Translations under genes and position numbers: made by a program
Shown: piece after piece, positions 6,592-15,024 of the stretch
Layout: each line of letters begins with the position of its first letter
How positions within the stretch are numbered: position 1 is the first letter of the stretch
The notes under the pieces: model-generated
Databases searched by the model: none
What the model was told of the DNA's origin: nothing
What the model saw: only the letters and a program-made list of their open reading frames with translations
Source: Candidatus Cloacimonadota bacterium
Lineage (GTDB): Bacteria > Cloacimonadota > Cloacimonadia > JGIOTU-2
Length of the DNA stretch: 54,115 nucleotides
Assembly (NCBI GenBank): GCA_018334695.1
Contig: JAGXLO010000006.1
Span: 1 to 54,115 of the forward strand
Direction of reading: 5' to 3'

Positions 6592-9231
6592 TTAAAAAAC
6601 TAAAGCCTTACGTATGTAATTAGATTTTCCTGTACTTAATTTGAAAAAATATATACCAGAAGAAAAAGCAGCTTCATTACTTTTATTAAGAGAAAATTTG
6701 AAATCATATTCGTCGGCAGAAAGTTCAGAATCCAATAATGTTTGAATTTTCTGTCCAAGAATATTATAAACACAGATCTCTACTTGAGATTTTTTCTCTA
6801 ACTGAAAGTTAACATTAATGTTTTTATCTGTACTGTAAATCGGATTTGGAGAAATAATAAAATTTCTAATTATATAATTAGCAGGTGGTTCAGAAACACC
6901 ATACTCTTCCAGGGACCATTCAACTTCTATCTGGAAATATGTGGAATCATTAAAAACCACAGTTGTTACACCTGAATCAAACTCCCAGGAGTTAGCCCCT
7001 GTAATAGCTGTAGGTGCATTACCGGTATAAAATGCTATCTCACAACCATTTTGCACAAAACCATCTGCATAATTATTAAAAATATTAAGATTTAAATTTG
7101 TTAGTTCATTAGTTGAGATGAAATTAATTTCATCATACTCAATATTTTGTCCCATGCGCATAAATACAGAAGATGGAATATAACTATCGATTTTTGTGTA
7201 AAATGTTAGGATTTCACTATCAAAATTTAGTTCATAACCGTTGAAATTTGTGTTTATAGAACTATTATTATTTTTTGATGCAGTAAAAACTTTTTTGTCA
7301 TCGGTTTCTAAAAGACCACCTGTATAATCATTGGAAGTCGTAGGATTATAGGTAACTGACTCAAGGTCCAAGGCAGGATAAAGTATAGCAGAAAAAACAG
7401 CGTCATCGGAATTCATTGAACCTTTGGTAACTGTGTGGGTCGCTGGTATATCATAGTTGCCATCATCGTGGTAGTCTTCATAATTAGAAAAATCAATTGT
7501 AGAGGAAGAGGACAAGAAAAAATGCAGGCTAACGTCATTAACTATATATTTCGAGCCATAGGTTTGAAGTTCAAAACCATTACCTGTATCACCTCCACCA
7601 TTGCCATGAAGCAACCAATCGTAATCATGACTGGAATTGCCATCCACAAAATCAGTAATTATGAAAAAAGAATTATCTATGAAGGAAACACAGCGTTCAA
7701 AATCAGAATCCTGATAATTAGTGTTAACTTCACAATAATCGTATTGTTCCGTATCAAAATAATTATGGAGAAAAGCATCAGTTCCATTTGAGTAAATTGA
7801 ACCGGCTGCAGGGGGGCCTTCTCCATCTACCAAAATTAAGCTATGGTTATCTGCATACCGTACTTTGTCTCTTTCGTCCCAGCTTATGTATCCGGAATCC
7901 ATTGCCAGTAATTGCCCATAAGCGTGAATCACAAAACTTGTGTTGTCCGGATGTTCGTGAGTGTGACCACCTTCTCTAGCAATTCCATTTTCACCCAACA
8001 GGCACATATAAACAGCATCTTCACTCCAATCACTGCGGAAAATCGTCTGTCCGGCTGAAGGCAAAAACTTAGAATAGGGTGCGTCAGGCGCGGGAGAACC
8101 AAAATAAGTAGGATCAAGTGTAGATATAACTTCTACATTCATATTTTTAGACTGGTTCTCGGCATAAAATGGCTTGCTGGAGTTTTCATAGTCCCAGGCT
8201 AAGTGGGAATTATCATAATATGGAGCTAAAATACCATTAAAATAATAAGTATCAAGATATGTGTCATCAAAATCGGGTCTGGCTCCATCAGGTTGTCTGA
8301 TTTTTAAGCCCCATTCTGCAGTTTTTGCAATATTATACCACATTATAAGTGGCTCAAGTTCAACTCCGGCATATTCTTCTGATTGACCATCCAGAAAATT
8401 GTATTGGGATATGGCAAAAGGAATATAACTTGAAGCGCTAAAGCTCAAATAATGGGGACCTTCTGCCCAACCTCCATCTACTCCTACCAGCCATCCGTCT
8501 TTTGCAGGGGCTTGCTGAATTTCCTTGTTTAAGGTAGTCATGGCATAATTTATCCAGGCTTGGGGCTGGTCCTTGGCTTGTGAACCTGTTTCGGTATTCA
8601 AAATTATTGCTGCCATTCCCAGTGCCGAAGATAATTTTACACCGTAATTTATTTGTTCGCCCAAACCATTTACCCACATAAGATACAAAGGATCCCAAGG
8701 GTCCTCCACGACCAAATCATCATACAGAGATGAAGCAATATTTTTAATCTGAGTTCTGATTTGATCTTCATCTCCCTCAAAATTATAATCCATTCCTTTT
8801 AATAAGTCATATGTGATACAATTCATAGAAAGTGTCTCTGAATCCCAGAGTATATTTCTGTATTGTTCCTCAATATTTGCATAATCTTCCCTTTCAGTTA
8901 TCATGAGATATGATTTAGCTTTATCAGCGTAGTTTGTACCATCATTTTCAATTAGATAACGAAAAGCAGCACATCGGGCAATTCGGGCTTTCTGTCTTTG
9001 GGTGTTAACTGTTGAATATCCAATTTCAGAATATGTGAGTACATCATCATAAATGGAGTCAAATGGGGGTGAAGATATTTTATCTCTAACTGCACTAATT
9101 TCTGCCTGACTGGAATCAATTATTGTACGGGGAAAATAATTCTTTTCCGGATGCCAGGCTCCCTGAGCAAAAATTTGTAGAGAAAACAGCAAGACGAAAA
9201 GGATGAAAATTAATAGTTTTTTTATTACCAT
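6592..9231 (-). CDS. Secreted heparinase II/III-like polysaccharide lyase with T9SS C-terminal sorting domain
   Basis: This 879-residue protein has a signal peptide (1-22, LLIFILFVLLFSLQIFAQ). A helical toroid domain carries WAEGPHYLSFSASS near 255-267, where Tyr261 fits the lyase catalytic Tyr. A beta-sandwich follows with HTHEHPDNTSF (423-433) and DNHSLILVDG (461-470), characteristic of heparinase II/III and alginate/oligoalginate lyases. Residues from about 785 form a T9SS type A sorting domain: ISPNPI, VCVYN-like ICVYNILGQKI, and SSGIYFFKL. It should be secreted and attached to the cell surface, cleaving uronic-acid polysaccharides. It appears to be a single-gene unit. The exact substrate cannot be read from sequence. 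Confidence 0.85.
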   Translation of the reverse strand: MVIKKLLIFILFVLLFSLQIFAQGAWHPEKNYFPRTIIDSSQAEISAVRDKISSPPFDSIYDDVLTYSEIGYSTVNTQRQKARIARCAAFRYLIENDGTNYADKAKSYLMITEREDYANIEEQYRNILWDSETLSMNCITYDLLKGMDYNFEGDEDQIRTQIKNIASSLYDDLVVEDPWDPLYLMWVNGLGEQINYGVKLSSALGMAAIILNTETGSQAKDQPQAWINYAMTTLNKEIQQAPAKDGWLVGVDGGWAEGPHYLSFSASSYIPFAISQYNFLDGQSEEYAGVELEPLIMWYNIAKTAEWGLKIRQPDGARPDFDDTYLDTYYFNGILAPYYDNSHLAWDYENSSKPFYAENQSKNMNVEVISTLDPTYFGSPAPDAPYSKFLPSAGQTIFRSDWSEDAVYMCLLGENGIAREGGHTHEHPDNTSFVIHAYGQLLAMDSGYISWDERDKVRYADNHSLILVDGEGPPAAGSIYSNGTDAFLHNYFDTEQYDYCEVNTNYQDSDFERCVSFIDNSFFIITDFVDGNSSHDYDWLLHGNGGGDTGNGFELQTYGSKYIVNDVSLHFFLSSSSTIDFSNYEDYHDDGNYDIPATHTVTKGSMNSDDAVFSAILYPALDLESVTYNPTTSNDYTGGLLETDDKKVFTASKNNNSSINTNFNGYELNFDSEILTFYTKIDSYIPSSVFMRMGQNIEYDEINFISTNELTNLNLNIFNNYADGFVQNGCEIAFYTGNAPTAITGANSWEFDSGVTTVVFNDSTYFQIEVEWSLEEYGVSEPPANYIIRNFIISPNPIYSTDKNINVNFQLEKKSQVEICVYNILGQKIQTLLDSELSADEYDFKFSLNKSNEAAFSSGIYFFKLSTGKSNYIRKALVF

Positions 9232-9290
9232 AAATAGCTCCTATAAAAAAAATTTTGTTGGATATTCTTTTAAAATTAATTCGTTTTTTC

Positions 9291-9296
9291 TGTCAA
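9291..9296 (-). promoter_or_regulatory. TTGACA, candidate -35 element for the heparinase-like gene
   Basis: An exact TTGACA starts 65 bp upstream of the ATG at 9231. TTAAAA follows after 17 bp, a poor -10 match. Confidence 0.35.
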
Positions 9297-9553
9297 CAAC
9301 ATTGGAAATAAAATATTTAATAAAGTAAGCCATAATTGTAGAAATAAATCGTCTTATTCGGCTAAAGAAAGATTAGTAAAACCAAGAAGAATTTACACAA
9401 AAAAATAATGAAAAATTTGCCCTAATCCACTACTATTTCATCAGTTCGCTAATCATCAGCAGTTAACTTATGCACTTTTTAGATTTATACGACGTCTTCC
9501 CTAAATACCTTAATAAAAGCTATTTACAGAATATTTTTTAAAATTATACAGTT

Positions 9554-9573
9554 TTATCCACAAGTTATTCACA
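9554..9573 (+). promoter_or_regulatory. Tandem DnaA boxes (TTATCCACA and TTATTCACA)
   Basis: Two 9-mers that exactly match the DnaA consensus TTATNCACA lie head to tail with a 2-bp gap. A third near-match, TTATGCACT, is at 9468-9476 in the same orientation. They lie just beyond the stop of the clostripain-family gene. Tandem boxes could bind DnaA as a titration or regulatory site, or be part of an origin. Confidence 0.4.
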
Positions 9574-9580
9574 ATTATGT

Positions 9581-11353
9581 TTAGTGTATAATTGCAAATT
9601 TTATCTTTCTTACACTATCAGCGTTAGTTAGCAAACTAAAGTAAATTCCGGATGCTAATTTTCCTGCATTATATTCAATTTTTTTTACTTGCTTTTCAGT
9701 GGGTTCCAGCATTATTTTTTCAACCATTTCACCATTTTGATTAAAAATTTTTATACTGGGATTTTCCCAGTTCTTACTCGAACATAAAAAATAAGCTTTG
9801 TCGTATTTCTTTGCTTTGAATGGATTAGGATAAAAGGCAAAAAAATTATCGCTTTTTACTTCTATTGTTCTGGCGGTATCTTGTTCATTTGAAAATTCAT
9901 CAATAGCTGTTAGCACAAGTTCATAATATCCACTACTCAAAGTAGTATCAAAATAATTTATTGAGTAGTCCCTGGGGAGTAGGTTTTGGGTAAAATCATT
10001 TTCTGTTATTATTCTTAATTCATAATCTATAAATGTAGGTGCCAGAGCTTCCCAACTGGCTTGTATATACTCACCTTTGTCGTGGACCGAAAACTTGTTG
10101 ATGATAGGAGAGACGTTTGAATTGGGATAATCTTTATGGAAAAAAGCAATAAAACGATCCCAGCGAGTTCGTTTTACAAATTCCAAATTACTGTATAATT
10201 GCCAATCACTAAAGTTATTTATGTATTTTGGCAGATTGATTGCGAACCTTCCTATCTCATCATCTATTGAGTTATTGACATAAGCCAGAGATTTTATCAC
10301 TACAGAATCAATATAAGCTTCTACTTCAGCCGCCATTATTGATAAGCTATCACTAGCCAGATCAGATAGATTTCTAAAGAATTGCCTGCTGTCCACACAT
10401 TTATCAGAATTTATTAGATGACAATTATCATAGGCACTATGAAATGAGTCATAATAAGTCGTATCTGCAAATTTTAAAGAGAAATCCCTTACAGAGGGAA
10501 GAAAATACTCATCAAATTTAGCACAATCAATGGCAGACATAGAAGTATTGCCGCCAGTCTGGACACCTGATACGTAAGAGCCTATGTATCTACTTACGAT
10601 TTCCTTAGCCAATTCTGTACTTGTAATCACAGGAAATTTACTAATATAATTCAATAAACCGTATTTAGAATCGGGGCTCCAGCTATAATCACCATAAAAT
10701 ATGCCATCTGACGGCACATCCATTTCACAGCCCATAACTATGTCACATCCATTATAGATTTCTCCTATTACTTCTGCCATCTGCATCAAACAGGCATCAA
10801 ATATTAAGATATCTATATTCTCATTAATATTTGCAATTCCTTCTGCAAGTTCACCCCTGGCAACACTCATTCTACTATTATGGCTATTATCATAGCACAA
10901 ACTTTTTATTGAATGAACATTATCCTGTCTCCAGCCATTACCATGATCCCAGATAATCAGCATTTTTTTCCTGGACGGATATTTATCAAATCCCCAATTA
11001 GCAAAGGATGACAATTCACCTGGCGCTGAAGTGTCAATCTCACCTAAATTATCCAGAAGTCGAGAACCAATTGAGTCAGGATTCTCATCATATTTAATAT
11101 AATAACGTCGTGCTTCAGAAAAATAGGGGGGATACGACAAATTATCATTGGGGTCAACCTGTACAACAACATTGATGGAATCACTGTAATCAACTGTTTC
11201 CATCTCATTAATATCTTTAAATGCAGACTGGCTTAAATTATTATCTGCTGCCATATAAACCAAAACCGTCCATTCTGCTTTTGCAAATAAGCTATGAGCA
11301 AAAGCCAGCAGCAGAATCGAAAATAGTATTACAAAAACTTTTATTTTATTCAC
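9581..11353 (-). CDS. Clostripain-family (C11) cysteine protease with T9SS sorting domain
   Basis: The 590-residue protein has a signal peptide (1-24) and the C11 core: WTVLVYMAADNNL (28-40), catalytic His137 in IIWDHGNGW, and catalytic Cys188 in IFDACLM. Clostripains cleave after Arg or Lys. Residues from about 500 form a T9SS tail (FYPNPF, IKIFNQNGEMVEKI, LASGIYFSLL), so the enzyme should be exported and surface-attached. Its first 8 bp overlap the end of the LicC-like gene, making it the last gene of the glycan operon. No stop-associated hairpin is evident downstream. Confidence 0.88.
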   Translation of the reverse strand: MNKIKVFVILFSILLLAFAHSLFAKAEWTVLVYMAADNNLSQSAFKDINEMETVDYSDSINVVVQVDPNDNLSYPPYFSEARRYYIKYDENPDSIGSRLLDNLGEIDTSAPGELSSFANWGFDKYPSRKKMLIIWDHGNGWRQDNVHSIKSLCYDNSHNSRMSVARGELAEGIANINENIDILIFDACLMQMAEVIGEIYNGCDIVMGCEMDVPSDGIFYGDYSWSPDSKYGLLNYISKFPVITSTELAKEIVSRYIGSYVSGVQTGGNTSMSAIDCAKFDEYFLPSVRDFSLKFADTTYYDSFHSAYDNCHLINSDKCVDSRQFFRNLSDLASDSLSIMAAEVEAYIDSVVIKSLAYVNNSIDDEIGRFAINLPKYINNFSDWQLYSNLEFVKRTRWDRFIAFFHKDYPNSNVSPIINKFSVHDKGEYIQASWEALAPTFIDYELRIITENDFTQNLLPRDYSINYFDTTLSSGYYELVLTAIDEFSNEQDTARTIEVKSDNFFAFYPNPFKAKKYDKAYFLCSSKNWENPSIKIFNQNGEMVEKIMLEPTEKQVKKIEYNAGKLASGIYFSLLTNADSVRKIKFAIIH

Positions 11354-12098
11354 TTATCTCAAAAATTTCTTTGGTCTTTTTTAGATCCCCCGGTGTATCA
11401 ATTTCCCACCAGAGATTTGATCCGGTTTGTAGAGCATAGAATTGATAACCTTCATCAATATCTTCTTTTATGATCTGTTCATAATATACATTAACATCTT
11501 GCCGCTTGATGTGCTCTTTCATTTTAGGAATTAGATGGTTTTGCACATAATAACTGCCAAATTTATAAAAATTAACTGTTTTATACTTTTGATAATAGGA
11601 AAAACCTTTGCCCTGATGACGCTTGAGATACATTTCCTTCACAATATTATCTTCGGTTAATTCAACAACGGTTCCATCCATTTCTTTAGTAAATTTATCT
11701 ACAACAATGATGTTATGATGTCTGGAGCTAACCAGTTCATTAATTAAGTTCTCCTCACAAAAAATGTCTGCTTCAAAAAGAAAAAATCCTTGCCGCAGAT
11801 GCTTTTTAGCCAGCCAAAGTGAATAAATATTATTTGTTTTATCAAAATCAGGATTTGTAATAAAAATCAAATTAGTCCTATCCTCAAATCGTTTAAGATG
11901 TTTTTTAAATTTCTCCGCCATGTAGCCTATAACTATTATTATATTTTTAATTTTTTGATTTATCAATTCTTCTATAAGATTATCTATAATTGGAATATTG
12001 TTGATTTTGGTCATGGGTTTGGGTTTTTCCAGGGTGCGTTCTTTTAAGCGTGAACCGCGACCTGCTGCCAGAATTATTGCAGTATCTATTGTGGACAT
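11346..12098 (-). CDS. Sugar/alcohol-phosphate nucleotidyltransferase (LicC-like)
   Basis: The 250-residue protein starts with the nucleotidyltransferase signature LAAGRGSRLKERT...KPKPM (about 10-28), followed by VIGYMAEKF and FEADIFCEENL, the latter giving the metal-binding Asp. It resembles LicC-type CTP:phosphocholine cytidylyltransferases and related NDP-sugar synthases. It probably activates a phosphorylated small alcohol or sugar for transfer to the glycan. It lies 1 bp after the PF04464 phosphotransferase gene, which suggests a shared product. CTP versus another nucleotide cannot be settled from sequence. No membrane segments. Confidence 0.75.
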   Translation of the reverse strand: MSTIDTAIILAAGRGSRLKERTLEKPKPMTKINNIPIIDNLIEELINQKIKNIIIVIGYMAEKFKKHLKRFEDRTNLIFITNPDFDKTNNIYSLWLAKKHLRQGFFLFEADIFCEENLINELVSSRHHNIIVVDKFTKEMDGTVVELTEDNIVKEMYLKRHQGKGFSYYQKYKTVNFYKFGSYYVQNHLIPKMKEHIKRQDVNVYYEQIIKEDIDEGYQFYALQTGSNLWWEIDTPGDLKKTKEIFEISE

Positions 12099-12099
12099 A

Positions 12100-13197
12100 T
12101 TATCTTTCCTTTATTAATTTTTCCGTAACCTGTTTTACGCGTTGAGCCGATTTACCATCTGTATAGGAGAAAATGTAATCCTTTGCTTTTTTAATATTTT
12201 TTTTTCTTTCCTTTGATGGATTTAAAGCAGTCTCCACAGCATTTTCTACCTCCTTTTCGGAACTTATATGAACAAATGAGCCTTTTAGCCATTCCGAGCT
12301 TTTATCTTCCAATAAAGGCTCTCCATCGTGATGGGTAAGTTTATTATCAGGTAAATCTACAATTATGCCACATTTTTCCAGAGCCAGAAATTCGTTAATC
12401 ACACTAGAACCATCGCTTATCATAGTATCTGCAATAAAAATATAAGGTAAAATATTATGCTTATCCGAAGGCACCAGGTGAAAATTGGGATATTTTACTT
12501 CTAAATTCTCAAATAATTTATGCTGTGAATGTGAAGCGTATTTTCCTGTCCAGCTGTAAGGATGCAACTTCACTATCACATTGTATTCTCCTGATAAACT
12601 GGTTACTTTTTCTCCCATCATAAAGATTGAAGTGGGTTTATAAGAAGGAGCATACAATATTATCTTTTTGTTGGGGTCAAGATCATATTCTTCAATTAAC
12701 TTGTCTTTTTTGTAAGTTCCATTAAAAAATACATCCAATTTAGGCAGACCTACATCATAAATTTTTTCTAATTTATCTAATCCGTATTTTTTAAATTTAT
12801 CAATGCGATATTGACCTTCTACAAAACAAACATACCTGGTTTTGGGTTGCTTAAGGAAATTTCTGTATCTAAGAGTTTTTATGCCAGGACCGTGATCAAC
12901 GTTACAAAGTATAGCATCTTTGTATTTATGTGGCTTTTTTAAGGGAGAACCGCAGAACACCACGTCAAAGCCTTTAAATTCATCAGTAATTCTGTAACCC
13001 TCTTTTTTCAATTTACGTTCAATATCATTTTTTTGTGGAATCAGAAAAAGGTAAAGAAACCTTTTGTGATTTTTACCAATTTTCAGGTAGCATTCACAAT
13101 TTTCATCAACTGCAAATTGTTCATAAACCGGCTTTAAGCTAGTCCAATAATATTCTTGAGCAATATTAAATAAAATCTTCTGCATTAAATACCTCAT
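12100..13197 (-). CDS. CDP-glycerol glycerophosphotransferase-family protein (PF04464, TagB/TagF-like)
   Basis: At 365 residues this shows the C-terminal nucleotide-binding half of teichoic-acid polymerases: ILYAPSYKPTS near 185, VIVKLHPYSW near 209, IADTMISDGSSVINEFLAL near 258, and CGIIVDLP. These enzymes transfer glycerol phosphate (or ribitol or other polyol phosphates) from the CDP form to a glycan. A glycerol-3-phosphate cytidylyltransferase homologue is encoded in the same operon, which supports CDP-glycerol as donor. ATG codons at residues 1 and 5 are both possible; the second leaves MQKILFNIAQ. A TTGACA occurs 50 bp upstream, so an internal promoter is possible. Confidence 0.78.
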   Translation of the reverse strand: MRYLMQKILFNIAQEYYWTSLKPVYEQFAVDENCECYLKIGKNHKRFLYLFLIPQKNDIERKLKKEGYRITDEFKGFDVVFCGSPLKKPHKYKDAILCNVDHGPGIKTLRYRNFLKQPKTRYVCFVEGQYRIDKFKKYGLDKLEKIYDVGLPKLDVFFNGTYKKDKLIEEYDLDPNKKIILYAPSYKPTSIFMMGEKVTSLSGEYNVIVKLHPYSWTGKYASHSQHKLFENLEVKYPNFHLVPSDKHNILPYIFIADTMISDGSSVINEFLALEKCGIIVDLPDNKLTHHDGEPLLEDKSSEWLKGSFVHISSEKEVENAVETALNPSKERKKNIKKAKDYIFSYTDGKSAQRVKQVTEKLIKER

Positions 13198-13241
13198 ATA
13201 TTTATCGAGATGAATTCATAATCTTTGGTATAGGTTAATAA

Positions 13242-13247
13242 TGTCAA
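13242..13247 (-). promoter_or_regulatory. TTGACA, candidate internal promoter of the glycan operon
   Basis: An exact TTGACA reads towards the PF04464 gene from the 72-bp gap after the sulfotransferase gene, the largest gap in the operon. AGATTA follows at 17 bp, a weak -10. Confidence 0.3.
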
Positions 13248-13269
13248 TAATAGCGAATGAGTAAAAAAG

Positions 13270-14025
13270 TCAAATATAATTCAGGTCTTTTAATAGTTGC
13301 AATGCTTCCGAATTTGAATAAAATTCCACTATTCTCTTTTTATATTTTTCATTTTTCCACCTGCCGATAGAACGTCTGTGCAGTTTTTGTACCGGTTTGC
13401 GCCAGTGTTTACTTTTACGTAGTGAAGCTTTTTCCTGCCATTTAGAAAGATTCGGGTGAGTCTCTTCATCTAAAAAGTGACACAACTTATCAATTTCTTC
13501 CTGATAATTTTCTATGAGCTTTTCATAAAATAAGGTATAAACATTCTCATTATCCCAATATTCAAGAGCTGATTTTACATTATTCACCCAGCGTTCGGGA
13601 GAAACCCAAAATTTATCAGGATCTCGATACGGATGTCTTGAGGTTACTACGTCTCTCCCATCTCTTATTAGATGTACCAGCTTTACATCCTGGAAGTAAT
13701 CTAAAATTTCTCCGAAAAACTCAACATTTTTGGGAGTCTTTTCACACCAGCGGGTAGAATTCTCTGAAATTTTATGAAATATCAATTCTCTGTATAATCT
13801 GTCCAAGCGTTCTGCTTTTCCCTTTTTATTCCATTTTGCAAAAGCATATGTCTGATTTTTTATGGAATGTATATGCGGATGTGCGGAAAGAATAGAAAGC
13901 AGTAGGGTTGTACCCGAACGAGGACAGGCACCTAATATAATGGGACATTTATTGAATTTCTTATTTTCGATTTTTTTTCCGTAATCGATTATCAACGGTC
14001 TAATAATTTCTTTTATTTTATTCAT
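13270..14025 (-). CDS. Sulfotransferase-family protein (PAPS-dependent)
   Basis: The 251-residue protein has the 5'-phosphosulfate loop in GACPRSGTTLLLSILSAHP (32-50, R36-SGTT) and the 3'-phosphate site in LVHLIRDGRDVVTSRH (about 125-140). These are the two PAPS-binding signatures of the Sulfotransfer_1/3 families. Target is probably a glycan being built by the surrounding glycosyltransferases, giving a sulfated surface polysaccharide. Its ATG overlaps the upstream GT9 stop by four bases. No signal peptide or transmembrane helix, so it works on the cytoplasmic side before export. Confidence 0.85.
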   Translation of the reverse strand: MNKIKEIIRPLIIDYGKKIENKKFNKCPIILGACPRSGTTLLLSILSAHPHIHSIKNQTYAFAKWNKKGKAERLDRLYRELIFHKISENSTRWCEKTPKNVEFFGEILDYFQDVKLVHLIRDGRDVVTSRHPYRDPDKFWVSPERWVNNVKSALEYWDNENVYTLFYEKLIENYQEEIDKLCHFLDEETHPNLSKWQEKASLRKSKHWRKPVQKLHRRSIGRWKNEKYKKRIVEFYSNSEALQLLKDLNYI

Positions 14026-15023
14026 TTCTCAGCAAAATAATCCATTACAATTTTAAAAATTTGCTCGGGTTTAATATTTTCCATACATTTATGATGACTC
14101 AAGGGACATTTTTCGCCTCCGTGGCTGCCGCAAGGACGGCAACTGAGATCTGCTTCCACAATTTTATCATTCCTCCTAAACGGAAAATAGCCAATATCCC
14201 TTGTAGTTGGTCCAAAAAAAGCGATAACATCAGTTTCAACGGCATTGGCTATATGAAGGGCACCACAATCGTTACAGACCATAAGATCGCATTTCTTAAT
14301 CAATTCCGCAGATTCCAGTAGGTTTAGTTTTCCCCCTGCAATAAAATAATCTCTTGAAGGAGCTACCTTTTCGCAGATATCTTGTTCTTCCGGACTGCCG
14401 ATTAATATGATAAAGAATCCATGCTGATTTAATTTTTCTGATAATCGTTTGTAATACCTCTCCTTCCACCTTTTAGTATACCAAATTGAGCCAGGAGCCA
14501 CAGCAATAAGTTTTTCACAAGGAAATCTCTCCGCAAGTTTGTTTATTTTAATTGAAATTTGGTGAGAGGTGAATATTTCTGTTTGAAGAGAAAAATTTTT
14601 GTTAGTAATTGGCGATAAAAGCTCCAGATTCTTATTTATTCTGTGGATTCCTTCTCTAAATGGAACTCTTTCTGTGAGTAAATATTTGGGCAACCATCTA
14701 TCAAAGCCGATTCTTTGGGGTATTCTGCTCAAAAAAGCCAGAAGTGTTGTAGTCATTGAACTGTGAGGTAAAAAGGCAATATCAAATGTTTCCTGTTTGA
14801 CTCTTTCCAACAATTTCCGGAAAGCTTTAAATTTGTTTTCTCGTTTATCAAAAGTAAGTATTTCATCCACATAAGGATTTTCACTTAAAATTAATTTAGT
14901 AGAGGGAACAACGATTACAGAAAGATAAGATTTTGGAAACAGTTGCTTAATTGCCCGCAGTAGAGGTGTAATCAGGATTACATCACCGATATAGGCTGTG
15001 TGGATGACTAATATTTTTTTCAT
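14022..15023 (-). CDS. Glycosyltransferase family 9 (heptosyltransferase-like)
   Basis: The 333-residue GT-B enzyme starts with ILVIHTAYIGDVILITPLLR, the acceptor-domain signature of ADP-heptose:LPS heptosyltransferases. VAPGSIWYTKRW near 165 and VCNDCGALHIANAVETDVIAF near 260 line the donor site. A C-terminal Cys cluster (CRPCGSHGGEKCPLSHHKC) is common in this group. Probably adds heptose or a related sugar to a lipid-linked core. Overlaps the sulfotransferase gene by 4 bp and lies 1 bp after a GT4 gene. A second GT9 paralogue is in the operon at 16871. Confidence 0.85.
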   Translation of the reverse strand: MKKILVIHTAYIGDVILITPLLRAIKQLFPKSYLSVIVVPSTKLILSENPYVDEILTFDKRENKFKAFRKLLERVKQETFDIAFLPHSSMTTTLLAFLSRIPQRIGFDRWLPKYLLTERVPFREGIHRINKNLELLSPITNKNFSLQTEIFTSHQISIKINKLAERFPCEKLIAVAPGSIWYTKRWKERYYKRLSEKLNQHGFFIILIGSPEEQDICEKVAPSRDYFIAGGKLNLLESAELIKKCDLMVCNDCGALHIANAVETDVIAFFGPTTRDIGYFPFRRNDKIVEADLSCRPCGSHGGEKCPLSHHKCMENIKPEQIFKIVMDYFAEK

Positions 15024-15024
15024 A

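Larger units (their letters stand above)
9232..9580. other. Non-coding 349-bp region with DnaA-box-like sequences
   Basis: No plausible ORF is present. The stretch is very AT-rich and holds a TTGACA at 9291-9296 (minus strand, towards the heparinase-like gene). It also has three same-orientation DnaA-box-like 9-mers at 9468-9476 (one mismatch), 9554-9562 and 9565-9573 (both exact). Flanking genes are both on the minus strand and unrelated to replication, so a role as an origin is not established. Confidence 0.5.

Noticed and set aside
9232..9580. Calling the DnaA-box gap the chromosomal origin
   Set aside because: Flanking genes run in the same direction, no dnaA, dnaN, gyrB or mnmG is near, and skew cannot be calculated here; recorded only as a DnaA-box cluster.
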